From: Oryzobacter telluris | GTDB lineage: Bacteria; Actinomycetota; Actinomycetes; Actinomycetales; Dermatophilaceae | Reading direction: 5' to 3' | DNA: 64,000 nt | Assembly: GCF_043099285.1 (NCBI RefSeq) | Contig: NZ_CP170723.1 | Span: 1,426,001-1,490,000 of the forward strand | Shown: positions 1-7,782 of the stretch, one piece after another | Position numbering within the stretch: position 1 is the stretch's first letter | How the letters are laid out: every line of letters begins with the position of its first letter | The notes under the pieces: model-generated | What the model saw: only the letters and a program-made list of their open reading frames with translations | Told to the model about the DNA's origin: nothing | The model's database searches: none | Program-made: the position numbers and the translations under genes

Positions 1-7
1 CCCGCCT

Positions 8-1999
8 GTGACCCTGCGCACCTCCCGCTCGGCCCTCGCCAGGGCCGTGGGTGTGGTCGCCCTCGCGGCGACGACGCTGCTCGTCGGCGCGGCCTCGGCC
101 TCCGCCGACGCGTCGGCGACCCTGAGCGACCTGCGCAGTGCGAACGGCCACGTCACCGGCTCGCTCATCATCCGCGGGGTCGACCCCAAGCAGATCGACA
201 CCACGCAGGTCATCGCGCGCGTCGACGGCAAGTCCGCCGTCATCAAGATCGCTCCTGCCACGACGTCATCCCGCACGACGATGCTCGTCATCGACACGAG
301 CGGCTCGATGGGTGAGGCCGGCATGGGCACCGTGCGCGCCGCGGTGAAGGACTTCCTCGCGGCGATCCCCGCGGACGTCAAGGTCGGCGTCGTCAGCTTC
401 TCGTCCACGGCCGGGATCGACGTACGGCCCACAACGGACCGCGCCAAGGTCCAGAGCGTCGTCAACGGGCTGAAGGCACGGGGCGAGACCTCGCTGTACG
501 AGGCCGTCCAGGACGCAGTCACCGCGCTCGGCACCGAGGGTGAGCGCAGCATCGTCCTGCTCAGCGACGGTGAGGACACCGTGGCCGGGGCCGGCGATGG
601 AGGGGCGGCCCGCGACAACGCGCAACGCGCTGCGGCAACCAACGCCCTCACCAAGGCGAAGGTCCGAGCCGAGGTCGTCGCCTTCAAGAACGACGCCGGC
701 CGGGCTGCCCTCAACGGGTTCGCGCGGGCCGGCGGTGGCACCGTCGTCAGCGCCGCCGACCGCGACGCCGTCAAGCGTGCGTTCGACACCGCCGCCGCGA
801 CCCTGGAGGGCCAGGTCCGCTTCGACCTCACGGTGCCGCCCGGTCTCGCCGGTGACTACGAGGTCGTCCTCGACGGCAGTGCCGCCGGGCAGAAGTTCTC
901 GTCGGTGCAGCGCATCGACGTCAGTGCCAGCGCACCGGTGGTGGACAAGACCCTCGACCCCGTCATCGACGGCGCCGTCAACGGCGACGCCCCGGAAGCC
1001 CGGATGGCGTCCATCTCCGGCTGGTTCCTCCCGATCGCGCTCGGGACGGTCCTGCTCGGGGTCTTCATCGTCGTCGTGAGCATGTTCGGACCGGTCTTCC
1101 GCTCCAGGCGCTCGGCCCGTGTCTCGGAGATCGAGAACTACGGCTTGGGCGCCGGCTCACCGGGGGCCCACCGTCAGGACCCCAACGCGAACGCCGTCGG
1201 GGAGCAGCTCTTCCAGCTCGGTGACCGCGTCATGTCCGGACGCGAGTCGACCACCAAGACGATGCAGCGCATCGAGCGCGCCGACCTGCCGTGGCGTGCG
1301 GGCGAGTGGTTCATGATCCGCATCGGGGCGATCGTCGTCGGCGTGATCGCGCTGGTCCTGCTCATCGGCAGCAAGTCGCTCTGGCTCGCTGTTCCCGTCG
1401 GCTTCCTGATCGGCTTCCTCGCTCCGGGCTTCGTCCTGCGTTTCTTGGCCAACCGGCGGGCGAAGAAGTTCGAGGCGATCCTTCCCGACGTCATGATGCT
1501 CGTCGCCACCAGCCTTTCCAGCGGGTTCTCGTTGCTCCAGGCCCTGGACTCGGTGGCGCGCGACGCCGCCGAGCCGGCGGCCAAGGAGTTCTCGCGGGCC
1601 CTCGCAGAGAGCCGGATCGGGTCGGACATCTCGGACGCGCTCGAGCACGCGGCCGTCCGGATGGAGAGCGAGAACATGCGCTGGGCCGTCATGGCGATCC
1701 GCATCCAGCGCGAGGTCGGCGGCAACCTCGCCGACACCCTGCGCACCACTGCCGCCACGCTGCGCGAGCGCGAGACGCTCAAGCGCCACGTCAGGGCACT
1801 GTCGGCCGAAGGCCGGCTGTCCGCCTACATCCTCATCGCACTGCCGATCGGCATCCTGCTGTTCTCCATGTACAGCAACTACGACTACGTGAGCCTGCTG
1901 TGGACCACGTTCCTCGGGCTCGGGATGTCGATCGCCGGGATCATCTCGATGGTCCTGGGTGTGTTCTGGATGAAGAAGACCGTACAGATCGAGGTGTGA
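8..1999 (+). CDS. VWA domain fused to a TadB-like type II secretion F membrane protein
   Basis: This 663-residue protein begins with a signal peptide (about residues 1-33). A von Willebrand factor A domain follows, with the MIDAS motif DTSGS near residue 97. A membrane segment lies near 338-360, then a basic linker, and the C-terminal third is a T2SSF (GspF/TadB) domain with membrane helices near 434-481 and 606-655. TadB proteins form the inner-membrane platform of Tad/Flp pili; a VWA domain outside the membrane could bind a protein ligand through a metal ion. The GTG start lies at the window edge within GTGA, so the upstream gene (expected to be tadA) probably ends there and is translationally coupled. 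Ordinary TadB proteins are about half this length, so the VWA part is an added module. Fusion and domains are seen; role is inferred. Confidence 0.88.
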   Translation: MTLRTSRSALARAVGVVALAATTLLVGAASASADASATLSDLRSANGHVTGSLIIRGVDPKQIDTTQVIARVDGKSAVIKIAPATTSSRTTMLVIDTSGSMGEAGMGTVRAAVKDFLAAIPADVKVGVVSFSSTAGIDVRPTTDRAKVQSVVNGLKARGETSLYEAVQDAVTALGTEGERSIVLLSDGEDTVAGAGDGGAARDNAQRAAATNALTKAKVRAEVVAFKNDAGRAALNGFARAGGGTVVSAADRDAVKRAFDTAAATLEGQVRFDLTVPPGLAGDYEVVLDGSAAGQKFSSVQRIDVSASAPVVDKTLDPVIDGAVNGDAPEARMASISGWFLPIALGTVLLGVFIVVVSMFGPVFRSRRSARVSEIENYGLGAGSPGAHRQDPNANAVGEQLFQLGDRVMSGRESTTKTMQRIERADLPWRAGEWFMIRIGAIVVGVIALVLLIGSKSLWLAVPVGFLIGFLAPGFVLRFLANRRAKKFEAILPDVMMLVATSLSSGFSLLQALDSVARDAAEPAAKEFSRALAESRIGSDISDALEHAAVRMESENMRWAVMAIRIQREVGGNLADTLRTTAATLRERETLKRHVRALSAEGRLSAYILIALPIGILLFSMYSNYDYVSLLWTTFLGLGMSIAGIISMVLGVFWMKKTVQIEV

Positions 2000-2000
2000 C

Positions 2001-2915
2001 GTGCTGCTGTTCCTGGGACTCGTGATCGTGGTGCTCGGTGTGTGCATCGTCGTGTTCGGGACGAACCGGACGTCCGGCGAGACCACGGGTGTCGCCCGAT
2101 CGCTCGAGCTCATCGACTACCGCCCGACCACCAAGATGGTCGGGAAGAACGAGCTCGCCACCCGCGACCGCCTCGTGGAGCCGATGCTCCAGCTCATGCG
2201 CCGTCTCGGCGAGCGGTTGTCGCCGGGCGGAACCGCCGGACGCATCGCCCGTTCTCTGGACAAGGCAGGCAACCCCGCTGGGTGGAACATCGAACGGATC
2301 ATGGCGGCCAAGGCGGTCTCCATGGTGCTGCTGGCGTTCATCGCGATCGTGCTCTTGGGCTTCAACCTTCGGGGTTTCCTCGTCGCGGCCGCTGCGGGCT
2401 TCGCCGGCTTCTTCGTCCCCGACCTCCTCGTCTACAACATGGGGAGCAAGCGCCAGCAGGAGATGACCAAGGGTTTGGCCGATGCCCTCGACATGCTCAC
2501 GGTCTGTGTCGAGGCCGGACAGGGCTTCGACGCCGCGATCATGCAGGTCGCCCGCACCGTGCCTGGACCGATCGGCGGCGAGTTCGCCCGCGTCATTTCC
2601 GAGATGCAGATCGGCAAGTCCAGGGGGGAGGCCTTCGGTGCCCTCGGCGAGCGGGTGACGACCTCTGAGGTCAAGAACTTCGTCAGCGCCCTCGTGCAGG
2701 CCGACCGGATGGGACTGCCCGTCGCTGCGGTCCTGCGCGAGCAGACCAAGGAGATGCGCGTCGCTCGCCGTCAGCGGGCCGAGGAGAAGGCCCAGCAGGT
2801 GACGGTCAAGATCCTCTTCCCGCTGCTCCTGTGCATCTTCCCTGCGCTGTTCATCGTCATCATCGGCCCCGGTGCGATCCGCATCGTCGAGGTCTTCTCG
2901 GGCGGCACGCTCTGA
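2001..2915 (+). CDS. tadC: TadC-like type II secretion system F family protein
   Basis: This 304-residue integral membrane protein has one helix at the N-terminus, a pair near residues 95-140, a cytoplasmic T2SSF domain (about 155-270) and a strongly hydrophobic C-terminal helix. It starts with GTG one base after the stop of the VWA-TadB gene, so the two are certainly co-transcribed and probably coupled. TadB and TadC together form the platform on which the TadA ATPase acts in Tad pilus assembly. It is the last gene of its operon: a hairpin region follows and the next gene is convergent. Family assignment is firm; pilus specificity is inferred from context. Confidence 0.85.
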   Translation: MLLFLGLVIVVLGVCIVVFGTNRTSGETTGVARSLELIDYRPTTKMVGKNELATRDRLVEPMLQLMRRLGERLSPGGTAGRIARSLDKAGNPAGWNIERIMAAKAVSMVLLAFIAIVLLGFNLRGFLVAAAAGFAGFFVPDLLVYNMGSKRQQEMTKGLADALDMLTVCVEAGQGFDAAIMQVARTVPGPIGGEFARVISEMQIGKSRGEAFGALGERVTTSEVKNFVSALVQADRMGLPVAAVLREQTKEMRVARRQRAEEKAQQVTVKILFPLLLCIFPALFIVIIGPGAIRIVEVFSGGTL

Positions 2916-2920
2916 CCGTT

Positions 2921-2972
2921 CCCACCCCCCGGAGGGGATGGGTGGGCCGGTCGGAGCGGGCGTGCCCGACCG
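2921..2972. terminator. Two tandem hairpins between convergent genes
   Basis: A 7-bp stem (2921-2927 with 2940-2946) is followed by a second perfect 7-bp stem (2948-2954 with 2966-2972). No strong T-run is present, as is common at GC-rich actinobacterial terminators. The position between tadC and the convergent response regulator suggests a bidirectional terminator. Confidence 0.55.
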
Positions 2973-2984
2973 CGCGCAGCAGGG

Positions 2985-3638
2985 CTAGTGCTCGACGTCG
3001 TTGACGAGACCGAGGCGGACGGCCGCGATGACGGCGCTGGCCCGGTTGTGGGCCCCGAGCTTCTCGTAGATCTTGCCGATGTGCGTCTTCACGGTGGATG
3101 GGCTCATGTAGAGCTGCCGGCCCACCTGGGCGACCGACGCGCCCTCGACGAGGAGCTCGAGGACCTCGGTCTCGCGGGCCGTCAGGGTGGTCTGCGGCGA
3201 CTCGCTGCGCCGGCGCATGGCCTCGGCCAGGCCGCTCGCGGAGAACTCACCGGGCATGTCGGCGGCGCGGCGGACCGCGGAGATCACCTGCTCCGACGGA
3301 GCGCTCTTGCGCACGAGGGCGGAGGCCCCGGCGTCGAGGGCCTCGAGGAGGGTGGCGTCGTCGTTGAGCATCGTCAGCACGACGAGCCCGACGTTGGTGG
3401 ACCGCTCGCGCGCTGAGCGCACGAGGGAGAGGCCGCTGCCGTCGGGCATCGTCACGTCGACGACGGCGACAAGCCGGTCCTGGGTCGGGGTGGCGAGAAT
3501 GCGCTCGAGGAGCACCTGCCCGTCAGAGAGCGACCCCGCCTGCCCGACGACGGTCACGTCGTCCTGGGCGCCGAGCATCGCTGCCACGGCCTCTCGGACG
3601 ACGGCATGGTCGTCGACGAGCACCACGCTGATCCCCAC
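2985..3638 (-). CDS. NarL/LuxR-family response regulator
   Basis: This 217-residue two-component response regulator has an N-terminal receiver domain with acidic pocket D9-D10 and phosphoacceptor D61 (VVDVTMPDG), followed by a C-terminal LuxR-type helix-turn-helix (about 150-210; LTARETEVLELL and the STVKTHIGKIYEKL recognition helix). It starts with GTG and lies 14 bases downstream of the sensor kinase stop, so the two form a kinase-regulator operon. The operon is convergent with the Tad genes and divergent from mtrA. The proximity to Tad genes suggests, but does not prove, control of pilus or surface genes. Regulon unknown. Confidence 0.9.
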   Translation of the reverse strand: MGISVVLVDDHAVVREAVAAMLGAQDDVTVVGQAGSLSDGQVLLERILATPTQDRLVAVVDVTMPDGSGLSLVRSARERSTNVGLVVLTMLNDDATLLEALDAGASALVRKSAPSEQVISAVRRAADMPGEFSASGLAEAMRRRSESPQTTLTARETEVLELLVEGASVAQVGRQLYMSPSTVKTHIGKIYEKLGAHNRASAVIAAVRLGLVNDVEH

Positions 3639-3652
3639 GGCAGCTCCTTCGG

Positions 3653-5251
3653 TCAGGTCTTCTTGCGGGCCGCACCGACCGGTGCGGGCTCCTGCACGCT
3701 CAGGTTAACGGTGGTGCGGCTGTTCGGTTCGGTCCTGACGAACAAGGTGGCGTCGAGCGTGTCGAGCGCGGGGTCGCGGAAGGTGCGCTTCGCCAGCCTG
3801 GGGTCGCCGTCGTGGGACACGTCGACGTTGGCCGGACCGGCCACCGACGTGGCCAGCGACACCCAGGCGTTGCGGGCGCCCGAGGCCTGGGCGTCGGCGA
3901 GGATGTCCATGACGAGGCGGTGGATGAGGATCTCCACGCGGGGGTCCATCCGCCTCTGCCCCTCGCTCACGGTGACCGTGGTGCGCACGCCGGTGACGCT
4001 GCCGAAGCTCTGCACGGCGGCGCCGAGGACTGCGCCGAGGCCCGTGCCCGGTCGCTCGGCGACGCGCAGCTCGGTGATGTGGAGCCGGAGGTCGGCCATG
4101 GCGTCGCTCAGCTGGTCGCGGAGCTTGTCGAGCCCGTCACGGATCGGCGTGCCGGGCGGGCCACTCGCCACCCGCATGGCGTCGACCTGGTAGCCCAGCG
4201 CCGCGAGCTCCTGGGCGATGCCGTCGTGGATGTCGCGCGCGATGCGGTTGCGTTCCTCGAGACTGGCGAACTGGCGCAGTGTGCCGAAGAGGAGTCCGGC
4301 CTGGAGGGTCGGTGCGATGCGGCGGGTCACGTCGCGCGCGACGAGCCGCTCAGCGTCGGTGAAGGCGTTGTCCTCGCCCCGTTCGGCGACGAGGACGGTG
4401 GTCGACCCGTTGCCGAGTGCGAAGGGGACGACGAGGGCGCGTCGGTGACCCATCTCGTCGGTGAAGAGGACCTCGGTGGGCTGCCAGCTCGACGGGTTGG
4501 CGCGCAGCAGCTTGGCGACGTGCTCGGCAATGTGCCAGGGAGCCCGGGTCGAGCCGCGCAGTGCCACGGGCACGAGGTGCTCGGCGTCCTCAGTGACGAG
4601 GACGGCGCTGCGGGTGGACGGCACCTCGGCGGCGAGGAGGTCCAGGGCCAGGGTGGCGCTGGCCGGGGCGTCGAGGCCGGTCGACATCTGGGAGGAGAGG
4701 TCCTGCAGTCGCTGGATGAGCTCAATGGCCTCGCGGGCGGCCGGGTCGGACCCGTTGCGTTCGCGCTCGGCCATCAGCCGGCTGTTCCAGACCCCGAGAA
4801 GCCCCATCGCGAGGACGGCGCCGAACCACAGGACGATGTCACTGGCGGTGTGGACGGGTTTCGGCCACACGATGATGCAGGCCACGAATGCCCCGCCGGC
4901 AGCGACGGAGGTGAGCAGGAAGCCCAGCCGGCCGTGGCGCGATCCGGCGTGGAACACCGGCAGGAGGGCCAGCAGGGCGGCCCCCACGTCGGCCGTCGCG
5001 TAGGCGGCGCCGGCGGCCCCAGCAGCGGCGGCCAGCAAGGCGAGGACGAGGGTGTTCACGATGCCGCGCCGGGCCACGGGCATGGAGTCAAGGGCGACGA
5101 CGACGAGGTCGAGGACGACGACGAGGAGGAGCCACGGCACGACCTTGTCGGCCGACTTGGTGACCACGGCCAGCAGCAGGCTCAGCACCGCGAAGGCGAC
5201 ACGGATCCTCGCGGAGGTGTCCAGGCCCAGGAGGCGAGAGGTGCGGGTCAC
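3653..5251 (-). CDS. Membrane sensor histidine kinase, NarL-type (HisKA_3)
   Basis: This 532-residue membrane kinase is the partner of the regulator just downstream. The N-terminal half has about six hydrophobic segments (residues 15-190). A GAF-like sensory region follows (about 215-320), then the HisKA_3 dimerisation motif ARDIHDGIAQELAALGYQ with predicted phosphorylated H342, and a shortened HATPase-like C-terminus. The GTG start at 5251 was chosen because sequence before it (toward 5986) is antisense to mtrA and unlike a protein; MTRTSRLLGLDTSARIRV fits a membrane kinase N-terminus. The canonical DxGxG ATP-binding loop is not obvious in the C-terminal region, where VDVSHDGDPRL takes its place; this merits checking. 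Confidence 0.85.
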   Translation of the reverse strand: MTRTSRLLGLDTSARIRVAFAVLSLLLAVVTKSADKVVPWLLLVVVLDLVVVALDSMPVARRGIVNTLVLALLAAAAGAAGAAYATADVGAALLALLPVFHAGSRHGRLGFLLTSVAAGGAFVACIIVWPKPVHTASDIVLWFGAVLAMGLLGVWNSRLMAERERNGSDPAAREAIELIQRLQDLSSQMSTGLDAPASATLALDLLAAEVPSTRSAVLVTEDAEHLVPVALRGSTRAPWHIAEHVAKLLRANPSSWQPTEVLFTDEMGHRRALVVPFALGNGSTTVLVAERGEDNAFTDAERLVARDVTRRIAPTLQAGLLFGTLRQFASLEERNRIARDIHDGIAQELAALGYQVDAMRVASGPPGTPIRDGLDKLRDQLSDAMADLRLHITELRVAERPGTGLGAVLGAAVQSFGSVTGVRTTVTVSEGQRRMDPRVEILIHRLVMDILADAQASGARNAWVSLATSVAGPANVDVSHDGDPRLAKRTFRDPALDTLDATLFVRTEPNSRTTVNLSVQEPAPVGAARKKT

Positions 5252-5362
5252 CCTTCGAGAGTAGTTTCTCCGGGCCTCGGTCTCTCGCTTTCGCGGGGTG
5301 TCGCCAGCCTGCTGTGGGAGGATGACGCGGATTCGTGCACCGCGGGGAAAGGACAGGCCGAC

Positions 5363-6040
5363 GTGAAGGGTCGTGTGCTCGTCGTCGACGACGACCTGGC
5401 GCTGGCGGAGATGCTCGGCATCGTCCTGCGCAACGAGGGCCTCGAGGTCGACCACGTCGCCGAGGGCACCTCGGCCATCGGGGCGTTCCGCGACCACCGC
5501 CCGGACCTCGTCCTCCTCGACGTCATGCTCCCGGGCATCGACGGTCTCGAGGTCTGCCGCCAGATCCGCGCCGAGTCCGGCGTGCCGATCGTCATGCTCA
5601 CGGCCAAGACCGACACCGTCGACGTCGTCCTGGGCCTCGAGTCCGGCGCCGACGACTACGTCGTCAAGCCGTTCAAGCCGCAGGAGCTCATCGCCCGGGT
5701 CCGCGCGCGGCTGCGCCGTGGCGACGAGCCGGAGGCCGAGCGCCTCACCATCGGCGACCTCGCCATCGACGTCGCCGGCCACTCGGTGACCCGCGACGGC
5801 GTGCCCCTCAGCCTCACCCCCCTGGAGTTCGACCTCCTCGTCGCGCTCGCGCGCAAGCCGTGGCAGGTCTTCACCCGTGAGGTCCTCCTCGAGCAGGTGT
5901 GGGGCTACCGGCACGCCGGCGACACCCGCCTGGTCAACGTCCACGTGCAGCGGCTGCGCTCGAAGATCGAGCACGACCCCGAGCACCCCGAGATCGTCGT
6001 CACCGTGCGCGGCGTCGGGTACAAGGCCGGCAAGGCCTGA
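5363..6040 (+). CDS. mtrA: Response regulator MtrA (OmpR family)
   Basis: This 225-residue OmpR-family regulator has a receiver domain with acidic residues D9-D11, phosphoacceptor D53 (LLDVMLPGIDG) and a C-terminal winged helix ending in the HVQRLRSKIE/VRGVGYKAG signature. MtrA controls cell-wall hydrolases, division and osmotic responses in actinobacteria and is usually essential. The GTG start at 5363 is preceded by an AAAGGACAGG ribosome-binding site; the open frame extends much further upstream but only as antisense to the adjacent kinase gene. mtrB starts 2 bases after its stop and lpqB overlaps mtrB, the classic mtrA-mtrB-lpqB operon. Identification is very secure from sequence and synteny. 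Confidence 0.97.
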   Translation: MKGRVLVVDDDLALAEMLGIVLRNEGLEVDHVAEGTSAIGAFRDHRPDLVLLDVMLPGIDGLEVCRQIRAESGVPIVMLTAKTDTVDVVLGLESGADDYVVKPFKPQELIARVRARLRRGDEPEAERLTIGDLAIDVAGHSVTRDGVPLSLTPLEFDLLVALARKPWQVFTREVLLEQVWGYRHAGDTRLVNVHVQRLRSKIEHDPEHPEIVVTVRGVGYKAGKA

Positions 6041-6042
6041 CC

Positions 6043-7782
6043 GTGTCCGGACCCGCCGACCTCGGCGTCCGGACGCCGCCTCCGCCGGACGAGGGCCGGC
6101 CCCCGGGACGTCGTCCCGACCTGCGCCCCGACGTCGACCCCGTCGCCTCGCCCCCGCCTCCCGCCGATGACGGACCGGCCGCCCGCGCCGTCGTGGTCGC
6201 GACCGCCGCCGCCAGGGGCGTGCGCCGCCTCCTGCGTCAGGTCCGCCGCCGGTGGCGCCAGTCGCTGCAGCTGCGCGTCGTCACCGCGACGATGCTGCTC
6301 GGGCTCGTCGTCATCTCCGTGCTCGGCGGGGTGCTCCACCAGCAGATCGCCAGCGGTCTCGAGAGCGACCGGGTCGCCTCCGCCGAGAACGAGGCCCTCG
6401 CCCTCACCGGTCAGGCCCAGACCTACTGGGACAACTCGACCTCGACCTCGGTCGACGAGCTGAACCAGGCCGCGAACGACATCATGACCAAGATCCTCAG
6501 CGCCCCGGGGCAGACACCGAGCCGCTACGTGGTCATGACGCGCTCGCAGCGCAACGAGAGCGAGATCGTCCTCGTCGAGCTGACGAGCGGGGCGCTCAAC
6601 CTCTCCGCGGTCAGCGACGAGCTCCAGCGGGCGGTCGCCGCCTCACCGACGCGCCAACAGGTGCAGATGAGCGAGGTGACGGTCGGCGGTGAGTCGCTGC
6701 CCGCCGTCATCGTCGGCAGCGTCGTGGACGTCCCGAACGCCGGACCGTACGACCTCTACTTCATCTACCCGATGGGGCAGGAGGTGGCGACGATGGACCT
6801 CATCGGCAACTCGTTCGTCCTCGCCGGCATCATCCTCACCCTCCTCGTCGGTGCCGTGGCGTGGGTCGTCACCCGGCAGGTCGTCGACCCCGTGCGGCGG
6901 GCGGCCGAGGTCGCCCAGCGGCTGTCGGCCGGCAAGCTGAACCAGCGGATGCCGACCCGGGGGGAGGACGACCTCGCCCTCCTCGCGACGTCGTTCAACG
7001 GGATGGCCGACAGCCTGCAGTCCCAGATCCGCCAGCTCGAGGGGCTCTCGGCGGTGCAGCAGCGGTTCGTCTCCGACGTCTCCCACGAGCTGCGCACGCC
7101 CCTGACGACGATCCGGATGGCGGTCGACCTCATCCACGAGGCGCGCGAGGGCTTCGACCCCACGGTCGCCCGCTCGGCCGAGCTGCTCGCCGGTGAGCTC
7201 GACCGGTTCGAGGCGCTGCTGTCCGACCTGCTGGAGATCAGCCGCTTCGACGCCGGCGCCGCGGCACTCGACGTCGAGCCGGTCGACATCACCGGCACGG
7301 TCCTGCGGGTCGTCGAGGCCGCGCGCCCGCTGGCCCAGCGCCGGGGGAGCCTGGTCAGCGTGCACGCCCCCCGCGAGACGGCCGAGGCGGAGGTGGACGA
7401 GCGGCGGGTCGAGCGGATCCTGCGCAACCTCGTCGTCAACGCCATCGAGCACGGCGAGGGCCGACCCATCGACATCCACGTGGGGGTGGGGGCCGACGCC
7501 GTCGCGGTCGTCGTCGAGGACCACGGGGTGGGCCTGCGGCCCGGCGAGGCCGCCAACGTCTTCACCCGCTTCTGGCGCGCCGACCCCGCGCGGGCCCGCA
7601 CGACGGGCGGCACCGGCCTCGGGCTCTCGATCTCCCTCGAGGACGCGCGCCTGCACAACGGCTGGCTCCAGGCGTGGGGCAAGCGTGGGGTGGGCTCGCG
7701 GTTCCGCCTCACGCTGCCCCAGCGCGACGGCGAGACGCTGCACGGGTCGCCGCTGCCGCTCAGTCCCACGGAGGACCGGTGA
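6043..7782 (+). CDS. mtrB: Sensor histidine kinase MtrB
   Basis: This 579-residue sensor kinase is the partner of MtrA. After a proline-rich cytoplasmic N-terminus there is a first membrane helix near residues 80-105, an extracytoplasmic domain, a second helix near 262-288, a HAMP domain, a HisKA domain with the phosphorylated histidine at H348 (SDVSHELRTPLTT) and a HATPase_c domain with N-box NLVVNAIEHG and G-boxes DHGVGL and GGTGLGL. The GTG start two bases after the mtrA stop indicates coupling; the gene overlaps lpqB by GTGA. The long Pro/Arg-rich N-terminal tail before the first helix is typical of actinobacterial MtrB. Confidence 0.96.
   Translation: MSGPADLGVRTPPPPDEGRPPGRRPDLRPDVDPVASPPPPADDGPAARAVVVATAAARGVRRLLRQVRRRWRQSLQLRVVTATMLLGLVVISVLGGVLHQQIASGLESDRVASAENEALALTGQAQTYWDNSTSTSVDELNQAANDIMTKILSAPGQTPSRYVVMTRSQRNESEIVLVELTSGALNLSAVSDELQRAVAASPTRQQVQMSEVTVGGESLPAVIVGSVVDVPNAGPYDLYFIYPMGQEVATMDLIGNSFVLAGIILTLLVGAVAWVVTRQVVDPVRRAAEVAQRLSAGKLNQRMPTRGEDDLALLATSFNGMADSLQSQIRQLEGLSAVQQRFVSDVSHELRTPLTTIRMAVDLIHEAREGFDPTVARSAELLAGELDRFEALLSDLLEISRFDAGAAALDVEPVDITGTVLRVVEAARPLAQRRGSLVSVHAPRETAEAEVDERRVERILRNLVVNAIEHGEGRPIDIHVGVGADAVAVVVEDHGVGLRPGEAANVFTRFWRADPARARTTGGTGLGLSISLEDARLHNGWLQAWGKRGVGSRFRLTLPQRDGETLHGSPLPLSPTEDR

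Noticed and set aside
3812..5362. Upstream extension of the mtrA frame
   Set aside because: This part lies antisense to the sensor kinase and has no MtrA homology; the GTG at 5363 has a good ribosome-binding site and correct family length.
5252..5986. N-terminal extension of the NarL-type kinase frame
   Set aside because: It runs antisense through mtrA and looks like a shadow; GTG 5251 gives a normal membrane-kinase start.
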